This document shows positions 11,901 through 21,900 of a stretch of DNA of 64,000 nucleotides, piece by piece. The translations under genes and the position numbers were made by a program. Numbering within the stretch: position 1 is the first letter of the stretch; each line of letters opens with the position of its first letter. Location: assembly GCF_964355755.1 (NCBI RefSeq), contig NC_092678.1, forward strand, positions 5,428,922 through 5,492,921, given 5' to 3'. Below the pieces are notes generated by a model, which saw only the letters and a program-made list of their open reading frames with translations, searched no databases and had not been told where the DNA came from. The stretch is from Antedon mediterranea (taxonomy: Eukaryota > Echinodermata > Crinoidea > Comatulida > Antedonidae).

Positions 11901-13810
11901 CTAAACTACGCGGACGACAAATGACCTGGTTACCATGTGAAGTCGAAGCTCTTTCAATTGCCGCATCCACAAAACACTTTAGTCCATTTATCATACAATC
12001 CGCACATCAGGCACACATTTTGACAGACAGTAAGCCATGTGTCCAAGCCTACGAAAAGTTGTGCAGAGGTGAATTCTCTGTGAGTCCTCGGGTTTCAACC
12101 TTCTTATCCACTGTTAGCCGCTATCACGCATCTGTTCACCACCTCGCAGGTTCCGCAAATATGCCGTCCGACTTCGGGAGCAGGAACGCACAACCTTGTG
12201 ACGCTCCTTCTTGCCAAATCTGCTCTTTTGTCCAACAAACCGAAGACTCTGTTGTTTTCCAAGTGAACATTAAAGACGTTATATCTGGCTCCACAAAGCT
12301 ACCTTTCACTAGTCGTCCTGCCTGGCTGGCCATCCAGTCTGAATGTCCGGTCCTACGACGCACTCACGCTCACCTTTCTCAGGGTACTCGCCCCCACAAA
12401 AAAATCACAAACATTAAAGATGTCAAGCGCCTTCTACGATTTTCTACCATAGCCAAGGATGGTCTTTTGGTCGTTCGTAGGGATGAGCCACTCGCACCCG
12501 TACGCGAATGTATTGTTGTTCCTCGTGATGTCCTCGAGGGCCTTCTCACAGCACTTCATCTGCGTTTTGACCACCCTTCGTGCCATCAGCTTAAAACGAT
12601 CGTTCGTAGATATTTCTTCGCTCTCGACATGGATGCCTCTGTGGAGCGTATCTCAGCAAGATGTCACCACTGCGCTGCCCTTCGCTCTATTCCACATACC
12701 GTTATCCCGCAGTCCACCGGAGACCCACCCGATGCAGTTGGTACCACCTTCGCTGCTGATGTAATTAAGCGTGAACGACAACTTATTCTAGTGATGCGAG
12801 AGTGTGTAACATCATTTACAGTCGCGTGCATTATCGACAGCGAACGTCACGACAGTCTACGAGACGGTTTAATCCGCCTTTGTATTGAGCTCAGGCCTCT
12901 TGACGGCCCACACGCTGTAATTCGCACCGACCCTGCTCCTGGATTTGCTTCGTTGGTCAGCGATAAGTTGTTAGCGCACCACAGAATAATGATTGAGCTA
13001 GGAAGAACCAAAAACCCAAATAAGAATCCAATCGCCGAAAAGGCCGTACGTGAAGTAGAAAACGAACTTCTTACACAAGAACCCACTGGTGGATTAGTCA
13101 CCCCAACTATGCTCAAAATTACTATGGCTTGCTTAAACTCTCGACTACGCTCATGTGGTCTCTCTTCTAGGGAGATGTGGACACAACGCGACCAGTTTAC
13201 TAACGACCAAATTCCTCTGTCTGACAGTCAATTAATTATCTCACAGCACAAACGTCGTTTAGCCAATCATGCACATAGTGAAAGATCAAAGGCTCCAACG
13301 GGCCGTTTTCCAGCAAGCTCCGATATTGATGTTGGTGATCTTGTGTACGTCTTAGCCGATCGCAACAAGTCAAAGGCCCGTCATCGCTATCTCGTAACGT
13401 CGGTTGATAACACTTGGTGCAATATCCGCAAATTTATCGGTTCTCAGTTACGTAGTACGGCGTACAAAGTCAAGCGTACGGAATGCTACAAGGTTCCCTC
13501 GTCACCATCTCCTCGATCGCAACATTATTACCAAGAGGACTCGAACAGCGATGATGATTATCAAATTCCTGAGCCACCGCGTACAGAAATACCTATTGAG
13601 CTGTCAACCCCAGCCGATCACGCTTACCAGGTTGATCCATTGCCTGCTGGTACCGACTCAGAGTTCTTAACTCCTGCTGCTTCTGATGATGTCCGCCCTC
13701 TCACCGACCTTCATAAAGTCGTTATTCCACCACCAGTGATAGAACCCAGACGATCTACTCGCAGTCATCGCTTACCCACTCATCTTAACGATTTTGTACT
13801 TGACAAGTGA
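8903..13810 (+). CDS. Gag-Pol polyprotein of the LTR retrotransposon
   Basis: A single 1635-residue frame. Order: gag-like N-terminus; zinc knuckle variant near 281-305 (CPFC, then H, then C); aspartic protease near 370 (TIDSGATGN); reverse transcriptase about 680-900; RNase H with TDGAVKKYGI near 968; integrase with H/H and CHHC zinc finger near 1218-1257 and catalytic D (FAADVI), D (IRTDPAPGF) and E (NPIAEKAVREVE). RT before RNase H before integrase is the Ty3/gypsy order, which excludes copia. The RT catalytic box reads LADDLYCGG, with ADD where most families have YxDD. No stop or frameshift and no envelope-like frame. It may still be mobile. Confidence 0.9.
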   Translation: MAASNRAPKQWCLGKNETINTFENWRQNLMYTLTLDTKFANFLVEGFSWGKKTRASPLRGFTDDNGFEDNVANALSAQQKVTMLELMLGQIANYCPVISRNTIVKSSTSLPCIWQCIRLHYGFQSSGAHFLEFANISLGPDERPEDLYQRLLAFIDDNLLQADSVITHHNQPITEDEELTPSLENLLTLTWLRLVHPSLPQLVKQRYGTELRSRTLASIKPEISQAMTSLLEEIKTSDDTRVMRSAILPFQRPASLPSQPPRSRYPPKTFNTQTYNNKPNKCCPFCKQGGRPDRHFLSECKFLPERDRRYMARARAANIFDDDDSYCYEQDSTRVEDPNDPPSGSSSALRIQVRQSPYLEAFHGYNTVHITIDSGATGNMIRESTARLLGVQIKPSSQSAHQADGSSQLQVMGETNVTFTRDNKDLTFNGLVVKDLDVELLAGTPFMEQNDISIRPAKRQVVMADGTTYIYGSLPTTLSECHSIRRAHVLRAPSTRTVIWPGSYIELSLPNDLTDIDTVAIEPRVDAPISKTSLPSHVWPEPRIISCVAGRIRIPNLSDEPKVLSRNEQFCQASPVFTPNLPDTSSSPIKPPKLSTTTVHTCFSDSIKLDPDSILPRNILEQFTSLHKEYDDIFNPSFKGYNGAVGPFVATVNMGPVQPPQRKGRLPQYARDKLLELQHKFDELETLGVFARPEDVGVAVEYLNPSFLVKKPNGGSRLVTSFADVGRYSKPQPSLMPDVDSTLLKIGQWKYIITTDLTNAFYQIPLSKPSMKYCGIVTPFHGVRVYTRCAMGMPGSETALEELLSRVVGDFLEEGSATKLADDLYCGGNTVEEVLNVWRRILHALSNSGLHLSATKTVICPKTTNILGWIWSHGTLRASSHRISTLSSCPRPVTVTGLRSFIGAFKMLSRVLPRCAPILSPLEAAVAGRQSQEKIDWSDELLASFASAQSILNSPHTIAIPRASDQLWIVTDGAVKKYGIASTLYVSRDSKPLLAGFYSAKLRGRQMTWLPCEVEALSIAASTKHFSPFIIQSAHQAHILTDSKPCVQAYEKLCRGEFSVSPRVSTFLSTVSRYHASVHHLAGSANMPSDFGSRNAQPCDAPSCQICSFVQQTEDSVVFQVNIKDVISGSTKLPFTSRPAWLAIQSECPVLRRTHAHLSQGTRPHKKITNIKDVKRLLRFSTIAKDGLLVVRRDEPLAPVRECIVVPRDVLEGLLTALHLRFDHPSCHQLKTIVRRYFFALDMDASVERISARCHHCAALRSIPHTVIPQSTGDPPDAVGTTFAADVIKRERQLILVMRECVTSFTVACIIDSERHDSLRDGLIRLCIELRPLDGPHAVIRTDPAPGFASLVSDKLLAHHRIMIELGRTKNPNKNPIAEKAVREVENELLTQEPTGGLVTPTMLKITMACLNSRLRSCGLSSREMWTQRDQFTNDQIPLSDSQLIISQHKRRLANHAHSERSKAPTGRFPASSDIDVGDLVYVLADRNKSKARHRYLVTSVDNTWCNIRKFIGSQLRSTAYKVKRTECYKVPSSPSPRSQHYYQEDSNSDDDYQIPEPPRTEIPIELSTPADHAYQVDPLPAGTDSEFLTPAASDDVRPLTDLHKVVIPPPVIEPRRSTRSHRLPTHLNDFVLDK

Positions 13811-13980
13811 TTCCTGATAAGTATTGTGGGGCAGAATAATCCCCAAGCTGGAGGGCAGTCTACCCGATGAAAGCTCGTTTTTCAATTTTTTATATATGAT
13901 TCACAGTTTGTCCCGATTTGCCGTTTTTGTTGTTGACTTTGTTTTTTTTGAGAAAAGAAAAAAAAAAAAAAAGGTAGTCA

Positions 13981-14160
13981 CGCCAGTTTGGCTGTTATGT
14001 CACGTACGGCGCTCCATATGAGCCCTCGTTGTTGTTGTTTTACATACGAATGTTTACTGTTTGCTTTGTTAATAAAGTTACATTATTGTTATACCTCAAG
14101 TATCGGTTATTCAGTTGTATTATCTGTGTGAGTATTGTCTATATTATTACCAAGTTGGCG
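13981..14160 (+). repeat. Right LTR
   Basis: Same 180 bases as the left LTR. It is followed by GTC, which also precedes the left LTR. Confidence 0.9.
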
Positions 14161-14245
14161 GTCGTTGTATTATTAATGTCATTTGTAGTAATCTGTTTCT
14201 GCAAGTACAGATATATATATCTAAAATAATATAAAAATGACATAC

Positions 14246-14392
14246 TTTATTTGGGTTAGTTGATTGTGAATGCTGTAGATCACCTGGCACTGTAGATACT
14301 ATCTGTTTGGATCTTGTTTTGTTCTTTGCTAGCGTCCTAGTCCCTTTTTGTGTCTTCTTCTAAATAACACGTTTGGAGGCTAAACTGAGTTT
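14246..14392 (-). pseudogene. Decayed exon of gene X
   Basis: 147 bases, the same length as the functional exons at 27651-27797 and 50281-50427. The acceptor and a GTATGTC donor are kept. The frame reads KLSLASKRVI and then a TAG stop where the intact copies have a leucine codon. It belongs with the relic at 8253. Confidence 0.75.
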
Positions 14393-14460
14393 CTGAAAGT
14401 GTACAGCACATTATAACAGAAATACAGGAAAAATGTAATATAATGTGTCAAGTCAATTGA

Positions 14461-14994
14461 AAGAAGAAGGGCAACTAAGAAGAGGCAACTAAGGAGGACC
14501 AACTAAGGAGGGGCAACTAAGAAGAGGCAACTAAGGAGGAGCAACTAAGGAGGGGCAACTAAGGAGGGGCAACTAAGAAGAGGCAACTAAGGAGGAGCAA
14601 CTAAGAAGGGCAACTAAGGAGGGGCAACTAAGAAGGGGCGACTAAGGAGGGGCAACTAAGAAGAGGCAACTAAGGAGGGGCAACTAAGGAGGGGCAACTA
14701 AGAAGAGGCAACTAAGGAGGGGCAACTAAGAAGAGGCAACTAAGGAGGGGCAACTAAGGAGGGGCAACTAAGGAGGGGCGACTAAGGAGGGGCAACTAAG
14801 AAGAGGCAACTAAGGAGGGGCAACTAAGGAGGGGCAACTAAGAAGAGGCAACTAAGGAGGGGCAACTAAGAAGAGGCAACTAAGGAGGAGCAACTAAGAA
14901 GGGCAACTAAGGAGGGGCAACTAAGGAGGGGGAAGGTAAGGAGGGGCAGCTAAGAAGGGGCAACTAAGGAGGGGCAACTAAGGAGGGGCAGCTA
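14461..14994. repeat. 14-base minisatellite, about 38 copies
   Basis: Head-to-tail copies of GGAGGGGCAACTAA and the variant GAAGAGGCAACTAA, alternating irregularly, with a few 13-base units. It lies between the relic exon of gene X and the gene B promoter. This array is absent from the corresponding place in the 28 kb and 50 kb units. Confidence 0.9.
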
Positions 14995-15000
14995 ATACTT

Positions 15001-15730
15001 GAGTAGAATATTATATGAATATAATAATAATTTTGGATGGTGTTTGTGTATATACAAAATAAGTCTTACTTCATTTATCTTGATTTCTGTATCACTTGAT
15101 AACAGCCTATGTAAACAAAACAAAAATAATAAAATGTCAAGGAGATTAATATATGATTACAGTATATCAGATTAGTACTAAAAGAGAGCTGCAAGTTGCA
15201 TCTTGCCAGACACATAACAAAACTCATGGAAATAGTAAGAAAAAATAAAACTTGGTTAAATTTATTAGCTTTACTAGTATATCATTTACATGTATTAAAA
15301 TAAAACACATAGTAAAATAAAACATATTTCACACAGTGAATATTTATCTTGAAATATTCTAATAATTTTTCTTCTAAGAAGTGTGACATGTATTGACAAA
15401 AGACAAACAAAATGGTGGGCATCTGTATATAAATTATCAAAGTTTATAGTCCCATTATATGGATGTTTGTTTTGATAAATACAATGTTGTACTCTGCACC
15501 TTGTTGAAATTTTACAATACGTCGTGAACTGTACTTATTGGTACATTACATTAAGTAAATTAAGTAAGCTGCTTTAAATAAAAATGTAGCATACAAAATG
15601 GTACTATGTAAATGGCATATTAAGTGTAAATATTCCAGACTAGAAATACTACAGTAGATATATCTTATCATTGTTCTGTAATACGATAATAAACACAAAG
15701 GTTTGGTACTGTACTGAATAATAATAATAG
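15001..15730. other. Spacer shared with the other DED units
   Basis: No exon recognised. Blocks of sequence (for example the segment around 15625-15650, TGTAAATATTCCAGACTAG) recur upstream of genes C and E, so it is part of the ancestral duplicated unit and may hold distal control sites. Confidence 0.5.
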
Positions 15731-15731
15731 C

Positions 15732-15744
15732 TGACCCTTGACAC
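15732..15744. promoter_or_regulatory. Degenerate DR1-like nuclear receptor motif, gene B
   Basis: TGACCCTTGACAC, 60 bases upstream of the TATA box. The counterparts at gene D (41198-41210) and gene E (54038-54050) are better direct repeats of TGACCY with one base spacing. Confidence 0.35.
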
Positions 15745-15791
15745 CAACTAGTTGGTATGATTCAATAATCAATAGCAATTATTATGCATAA

Positions 15792-15812
15792 TATAAATAG
15801 GAGGGAATTTCC
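15792..15812 (+). promoter_or_regulatory. Core promoter of gene B: TATA box plus NF-kappaB site
   Basis: TATAAATAG at 15792-15800, then GGGAATTTCC at 15803-15812, a perfect match to the kappaB consensus GGGRNNYYCC. A 5' UTR exon probably runs from about 15825 to 15968, where a GTAAGT donor precedes the first coding exon. The same two motifs with the same 11-base offset occur before genes C, D and E. Confidence 0.75.
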
Positions 15813-16595
15813 AGCTTGTAAAGGCTATGAAGGCGTACATTATCTTGAAAATGTAATTAGGCCTATTAAGGCCAAGAAAGGTACTGTAGATGTATTGCAA
15901 CCAATATTACTTCATCATAAAAAATAATAACAATACTCAATTTGGAAGATTCCAGAAGCTGACAAACCGTAAGTAATCATGAAATTCAATAACTAGTGTA
16001 GGAATTAATATAATCTCTACAGCATTCAATACTACATGACATTTGAAAATTCAGAGTAAAGGAAAGTAAAAATATACCAACATGGTATTATAATAAAAAA
16101 AAAATAACCTTAAAAAATAGACTAGTGTGGAATTAACCTAATCATTCACAAACTAGTATAGGCATTGGAGGAAGTGGGAAAGTAAATAAAGTAAATATTT
16201 TCAGTATAAATAACAAAAAATACTCTGTCATGTACCATACAGGTACATTACAAGGATCATCTTATTTAAAATAGTATGGAACATGATATTAAAATTGTGA
16301 ATTCAAAACCTATAAGAATTATTTTGCACTAATTTATTTGTGTTTATTTAACCTGCACAACATAGTTCTGTCACTTGAGAAATTTACAACTACTGTACCA
16401 TTAACATTCTTAAGTTCCTTTAGTCTTTTCATTTATTTTTTTTATGGATTGTACATTGTGTTATCATTTAAACTTCAAAGAGAATTTAGTCTCTAAAAGT
16501 ATGTTTGAATTTATATTTTACCATGTAGTTGTTATTATTATTCTATAATTGAATTATTTTAAATATTTTTAAGTCTTTTGTTATTCCTCTTCCAG

Positions 16596-17133
16596 AAAAT
16601 GTCACCAGACAACCTAACATTTGCAGACTTCCTTTCAGAATTAGGTAATGTGTATAAAGGTGACAGAATCTTTTGGCTGAAACTGTTGCTATTTAACCAC
16701 TGTTCAGGAGCATTGTTAGGCAAAGATGACATCCCGGCACTTGAGCTCTTTAATGAGCTTGAGGAAAGAGGTTACATTTCTTACAAACCATTGGATGTAG
16801 ACATTCTAGAGGACATTGCTAAAGTAACAAAGCAGAAAGAGGCTTTAGATGTATTAGAGAAGTTTAAAAATGATCAAGTCAACAAGAAAGTCGACAACTT
16901 CACCAAGGGCGAACCAATAACACCATTTCGCAAAAATCTTTATAATGCTTTAAGAAAAAATTCAAAGAAAGTAACAGACATTGCTCCTGCCTACAAACTG
17001 GGACATGAAGAATATAAGAATATTTGGGACTTTGTATTAAAGCTGGAAAAGAACAAACTTCTGGAGGATGTACAGGAATCAAAGGAAAGGTTTGCAAGAC
17101 AACTCAATAAAGATGCAGCAGATATCTTGCTTG
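16596..17133 (+). CDS. Gene B exon: death effector-like domain plus helical segment
   Basis: Starts MSPDNLTFADFLSEL. The DED pattern is F-x2-FLSELG, LKLLLFNHC, LFNELEERGYIS and a DVDILEDIA helix. The second half (FRKNLYNALRKN, IAPAYKLG, IWDFVLKLE, FARQLNKDAADILL) is all-helical and shared by genes B-E. It may be a degenerate second death-fold, but I cannot place it in a family. Confidence 0.75.
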
Positions 17134-20100
17134 GTAATTACACAAAAAATTAAAAATCAATAACGATAATGATATGATCAGATACTGCCGACAGCAGAAT
17201 ACATTCTTAGCCACTGTATAATTTTTAATATTAATACTTGGTAGTAATCATATATAAAAAATAAAAACAATAATATTGTGATAATAAGATAACCTGGTTT
17301 TCATTTTATTGAAGTATGACTAGCAATTGGAACAAAACTACTTTTTCACAGGTAAATCTTCAGGTGTTGATGAACAAGAACAGCCCAAGGCATCCACATC
17401 GCTGTCTGATGAAACAATGGAAAGAGGTATTTAATTTCTTTCAGAATGTAATAAGCCACAATTGCATATTATACTTGAATGAACTGAGGATAACACAAGA
17501 AAGAAAAACATTTGTGGCTGGCATCTCTCATAATATGTAGACAAGCTACAATAACAACAACAAAATGACTCTGTTTCACAGTTGCAACCCGTCATACACA
17601 ATGCATGGCAACCAACAACTATAACTTTATTATTACACATTAACAACTTTTATCCCATAATAATGGTGCTCTGCTCTTTATGCATTTTTTGTCATGCTAA
17701 AGGTTGCTAACAATATAATTTGCTCTGTTTTACAGTTGAGATCTCTCATACAGAAATACAAGACACATCCACATCACAGTCTAAAGGTCTCAACACAGAT
17801 GGTAATCTTTTACATTTTGATGTCAATTAGTATTCCACATCATACATTGCTTTTATTATGCTTTGTTTATATCTGTATAATATTGTTACATTTCTAGATC
17901 TACATGATTTCTTTGTTGTAAGTGATGATGTTGAATGGGAAAAAAGAGTAATAAAGGAGCTGAAAGAAAGAAAACAGGATATTCAATGCCTCAGTCAAGC
18001 AGACTGGAACCCTTCACTTAGTGAGGCAGAAAACATGTCAAAACTTTCTAAAATATGTAAAATGGTATTAGTGGGCTTTACATCAAACCCTATGACAAAT
18101 TTTTCAAAGTATACTGCTAGACTAATGGTTCAACGATGGACTAATTGTTCAAGTATCGAAAAACTAAAACTGATTATAGCAAAAATAAACAGGGATGCAT
18201 TCATACCAGAATTCCTGGAAGTAGTATCTGTTAGCAAAGGTTGGGAAAAGGATTTCTATAGAAAGATCCTCAACACATTACGTGAAGAAGGTAAAGTTAT
18301 TCCATATCTAATAACAATTCTTTTTAATTCGCCATAGTAGACTTCAAAGTCATATTTAATAATATACACATGTTCATCTTGTGGTTATGTTTAAACAAGA
18401 GTATGATTCTATCACAATTGATATTATGATGTTTTTCATATACATTGTGTGTTTAATAAAAAATATGTAATAACTTATTATTTGTATATTTATAGTTATT
18501 GGAGTGATAGTAAAACCCCAGAATTCAGAAAAAGAAAAACCTGTTTATAATTCAAGTGTCAAGAAATTTCCAAATATGAGCAAGTTCTTCGAAAGAAGAT
18601 TCAGAGTCATCTTAAGATGTATTGGAAAGGGATCTATAATCCTTCACCTTGCTGTAAATGATGCCAGCAGTTTGAATAGGTTATGGGAAAGTCATGTCCA
18701 GAAAAAATTAAAGAAATATCTGACGGTGATATTAGATTATTCTATGAATGAATTCGATACAGACATAGATGAGAATGAATACAAGATTGTGCTCAGAAAA
18801 CTAATGGCAAAAGGTATAGTTGATTTTATAGTACAAAGATTTATGTTTTCGATCATTAAAATGTTGTAGTTTGTCCATGTTATTGTTAGTTAGTATCAAA
18901 TTCTTTTATTTAATTTTTTTGTCAGTTTTAAAAGTAAATTAAAACAATTAGTTATATTAAAATTTGCGATTTTAACAATGCACAATCTTAATATTTAATA
19001 TTGATATTAATTAATAAATAATCTTTAATGCAACTTTTTAGATGCACAAAGCAGACAAACTGAAGGTGTCATTGCATTAACCAGTACTGTAAGGTTAGAT
19101 GAACGTGAAATGGCTGTTGCAGTAAGTTTCAAATTCTTCAAAACATTTATTACCTGTCCTCTGTAAAGTGCAACAACCGCCCCACACCTCATCACACCAA
19201 TTACGGTTGAGATTTTTTGGGGGAAGAGGGTTGTATCGTAATTCAATTTCTTCAAAATACAAAGAGTATATATTAACTACAATATTTGTCAGTTCATACA
19301 GTTGAGCATTATGTAAATCACTTTAAAAAACAAAACTGCATTATTATTTTTATATCTTTTATATCCAATGATGTATATCTTGTTCTTTCTTAAAGACATC
19401 TGGAACGTTGGAAAATGAAAAATTCATTGAAACACAAGAGAATAGGAATGAACACTACCAAGTGCAAATACTCTACATTCCAACTATCATTGGAAATACC
19501 ATGTATGCAGGATGTCACTTTAATCCTCAGAGTGGTTCACAAAACTTCATCACCAATATAATCCACAATATTGTAAAGAATAAAGAAGTCCTTCCACCAG
19601 TTATTGATAAACAGGGTCAATTATTACCGGTAAGGGCATCAGTTACAGGACCAGTAAGAACATCAGTTACAGAACCAGTAAAAACATCAGTTACAGAACG
19701 AGTAAGAACATCAGTTACAGAACCAGTAAGAACATCAGTTACAGAACCAGTAAGAACATCAGTTACAGAACGAGTAAGAACATCAGTTACAGAACCAGTA
19801 AGAACATCAGTTACAGAACCAGTAAGAACATCAGTTACAGAACCGGTAAAGGCATCAGCCACAGGACTGGTAAAGGCATCAGCTACAGAACCGGTAAAGA
19901 CATCCGCTACAGAACCGGTAAAGGAATCAGTTACAGAACCAGTAAATACAAAAACACAAGACTATTGCACATCAAATACCAATGAAAATAATCAAAAGGT
20001 TGAAAGATATCAATATAATCAACAGAATACTCAAATCAAGATAATAAAACAAGTAAGAAAGATCTTTAAAATTGTTGATGATAAATTTACCATTGATAGA

Positions 20101-21165
20101 AAAGATACATCTTTGACTGTTACAAAGGGACAGCCATTTACAGTAACGATAACAAATATGGATAAAAATGATGCACGTAAAGTAACAGCTACTCTGATAA
20201 AGCCATCTGGTGAAAAGATTGCCACTGAAGTAAAACACATGGGACGTGGAGAGTACAGAATAAAAGGAAGATGTGATAAGGAAGGTGATTGGAAGATGGA
20301 GATCACTTCTGAAAAAGGGAAAATCAAAGGAACACCTGTGAAAATCAAAGTGGAACCACTAGGACTTGTACATACGATTGACAGCATAAAAGAACACAAA
20401 GTTAATATGGAATACAAAGTATCAGATGTAGTATTACACTCAGACGGTTGCATATTAGTGTCTAGCTGTTGTAATGAGATTATGAAGTTTAATCATTCAG
20501 GTGAATTTGTTGAAAATATTCAATTGGCAAACAATGTTAACGTCAGTAAAATGCATGAAATGTGTAACAGTTATATCATGTATAGCGACACAGAAGGAAA
20601 GAGGGTTGTAATGTGCAATGACAAATTTAAGGAAATCACTCAATTTGGCAAAGAAATAATGGAATTTCCATGTGGTTTGGCAGTGAAAAATGAAGTTCTG
20701 TATGTTGCCGATATGTTTTCTCATTGTGTATTTAAGTTTGATGTTGATGATGGCCTGCCACTGGGTAAGATAGGTTCAAAGGGTACAGAAGAGGGTCAAC
20801 TGTGTTACCCGAGTGATGTCACTTTTACCAAGGAAGGCTATTTGATGGTTACGGACTGTGGTAATCATAGAATACAACTGTTTGACGCAAATGGCACTTC
20901 TGTTAAAATACTTGTGTGCAAAGGTGAAGAAGATGGGAAAGTTATGTACCCTTGTGCAATAGTAATGGACATGGATGAAAACATAATAATAACCAGTATG
21001 AATAAAGTACAATTATTTGATAAAAATGGTGTTTTCATAAAACGAATAGATGGCATAGATGATGGCATTAATAGTCCATGTGGAATCAGTGTAATATCCG
21101 ATAGACCAAGGAGAGTAGCCATTGCAAATGGTGGAAAGAATAATGTGAAAATATTTAATTACTAA
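16599..21165 (+). CDS. Gene B: DED - TIR-like - TRADD-N-like - filamin/NHL protein
   Basis: Predicted coding exons: 16599-17133, 17352-17426, 17736-17801, 17898-18290, 18496-18813, 19042-19121 and 19396-21165, about 1078 residues. All introns before the last are phase 1 and the last is phase 0. Domains: DED 1-90 plus a second helical segment to 178, Ser/Thr-rich linkers to 225, TIR-like 226-356, TRADD-N-like 357-462, an 8-residue repeat tract 569-672, filamin-type Ig about 716-809 and NHL propeller about 816-1078. The start ATG lies 3 bases inside the exon, after a 5' UTR exon. A possible AATAAA is at 21493. The domains suggest a cytoplasmic scaffold linking death-fold and TIR assemblies to ligand or RNA recognition by the NHL part. 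That role is inferred. Confidence 0.75.
17898..18290 (+). CDS. Gene B exon: TIR-like domain
   Basis: 131 residues. Opening strand DFFVVSDDVEWEKR resembles TIR box 1, CLSQADWNPS the box 2/BB-loop region, CKMVLVGFT the strand before the W-helix (ARLMVQRW), then LKLIIAKINRDAFIPEF. No glutamate matches the catalytic position of NAD-cleaving TIRs, so a scaffold role is more likely. Confidence 0.65.
18496..18813 (+). CDS. Gene B exon: TRADD N-terminal-like domain
   Basis: 106 residues with GSIILHLAVNDASSLNRLW, a KKLKKYL helix and an acidic DIDENEY strand. This resembles the TRADD-like N-terminal domain found in many invertebrate immune proteins (GS-hydrophobic strand, LW helix, acidic EY motif). 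The family call is from memory of the pattern. Confidence 0.6.
19396..21165 (+). CDS. Gene B last exon: repeat tract, filamin-type Ig and NHL repeats
   Basis: 589 residues in one exon. The filamin/ABP280 repeat shows VTKGQPFTVTI, ATLIKPSGEKI, GEYRIKGRCDKEGDW and a closing IKVEPLG strand. The propeller has NHL signatures such as YPSDVTFTKEGYLMVTD followed by GNHRIQLFD. It ends NNVKIFNY, almost the same as gene D. Filamin plus NHL is the C-terminal half of TRIM2/TRIM3/TRIM71-type proteins, but here without RING or B-box. Confidence 0.85.
   Translation, partial: TSGTLENEKFIETQENRNEHYQVQILYIPTIIGNTMYAGCHFNPQSGSQNFITNIIHNIVKNKEVLPPVIDKQGQLLPVRASVTGPVRTSVTEPVKTSVTERVRTSVTEPVRTSVTEPVRTSVTERVRTSVTEPVRTSVTEPVRTSVTEPVKASATGLVKASATEPVKTSATEPVKESVTEPVNTKTQDYCTSNTNENNQKVERYQYNQQNTQIKIIKQVRKIFKIVDDKFTIDRKDTSLTVTKGQPFTVTITNMDKNDARKVTATLIKPSGEKIATEVKHMGRGEYRIKGRCDKEGDWKMEITSEKGKIKGTPVKIKVEPLGLVHTIDSIKEHKVNMEYKVSDVVLHSDGCILVSSCCNEIMKFNHSGEFVENIQLANNVNVSKMHEMCNSYIMYSDTEGKRVVMCNDKFKEITQFGKEIMEFPCGLAVKNEVLYVADMFSHCVFKFDVDDGLPLGKIGSKGTEEGQLCYPSDVTFTKEGYLMVTDCGNHRIQLFDANGTSVKILVCKGEEDGKVMYPCAIVMDMDENIIITSMNKVQLFDKNGVFIKRIDGIDDGINSPCGISVISDRPRRVAIANGGKNNVKIFNY
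19633..19944 (+). repeat. Coding minisatellite: 13 units of 24 bases
   Basis: Encodes 13 copies of an 8-residue unit, mostly RTSVTEPV, with later units drifting to KASATEPV. Consecutive units are nearly identical at DNA level, so copy number probably varies. It is absent from genes C, D and E. Confidence 0.9.
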
Positions 21166-21730
21166 ACAACCAAACTATTTTAAAAAATCACTTCACCTTG
21201 AATCATATGTAAATATGAAACATTATTTATCCTGCTGCAATTGCTGTAATCTTAGAATAATATATAATATTTTAAACATTCACTGATAATAACCAAGAAA
21301 CTTTAATAATGCAATATGCAATATTTGTACTACTCTACATGTAATATAATGTATAATCAAATATTAAATTCATATTTTTCTGTTTTATCTAAAAATGACA
21401 CGACTATTTATATGTTATTTATATTTTAGTCATAGGGAATGTAGCGAAAAGTTTATAATGAAACCAGTAATTAGTTGGAAAAAGTAATATAAAATAAAGC
21501 CATAAGGTACAAAATATGCTTTGTGAACTGATATGTGATCTTTTAGTTGTGCGTCTTTAGTGAGCAATTAGTAAGGTCTACAGTAATAGATGAGCATACG
21601 AAACAGCATAAATACTACCTTGTGAACAGATAGGCACACTCCTATACATGTTAAGACAAACAAATAACTGACACCGCTACATACAGTTGTTGGATTACTT
21701 CACTCTACTTTAGTTAGTTAGTGTCCTTAC
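21166..21730. other. 3' flank of gene B
   Basis: Contains a candidate polyadenylation signal AATAAA at 21493-21498. From about 21280 it begins to match 44905 onward, the left end of the segmental duplication. Confidence 0.5.
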
Positions 21731-21900
21731 CTTCTTTTTGCTGGTAGGGTTGACAATGACAGACTGTTTCATCGGTGATTTCACTTCTATTTTAACATTA
21801 ACAAGACTGTAGCTTGCCAGTTGCTGCAGGACTGGTTCACCAGGTGCTGTTTCTACTGGTAACAATTTTAGTGGCTGAATATCAATCAATGACTTCACAT
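21731..21900 (-). CDS. Gene X, possible alternative 3' exon (copy 1)
   Basis: 170 bases with a CAG acceptor, entered in phase 1, encoding a proline/valine-rich segment (DVKSLIDIQ...PTSKKK). It lies beyond the main stop of gene X, so it could be joined from any phase-1 exon, such as 26535-26832. A GTAAGG donor-like sequence follows, but reading through gives VRTLTN and a stop. The exon is kept in four units of the window (also 38331, 45362, 63038), which argues for use. Confidence 0.5.

Larger units (their letters stand above)
8480..14160 (+). mobile_element. Complete Ty3/gypsy-type LTR retrotransposon
   Basis: It is bounded by 180-base direct LTRs (8480-8659 and 13981-14160) that look identical base for base. 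A tRNA-Leu-like primer site follows the left LTR, and an A-rich polypurine tract (about 13951-13976) precedes the right LTR. One uninterrupted gag-pol frame lies between. The element ends are CGCCA...TGGCG, and a 3-base GTC flanks both sides as a possible target duplication. Identical LTRs and an intact frame mean very recent insertion. It lies inside a decayed gene X copy. Confidence 0.9.

Noticed and set aside
8903-13810. BEL/Pao or copia assignment of the LTR element
   Set aside because: The order RT, RNase H, integrase rules out copia, and the integrase and protease features fit Ty3/gypsy better than BEL/Pao. A phylogeny would settle it.
14461-14994. Regular repeats that could suggest a CRISPR array
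   Set aside because: Units are 14 bases with no spacers. It is a minisatellite in a eukaryotic genome.
19617-19862. 81-codon minus-strand frame with regular repeats
   Set aside because: It is the reverse reading of the 24-base coding repeat in gene B.
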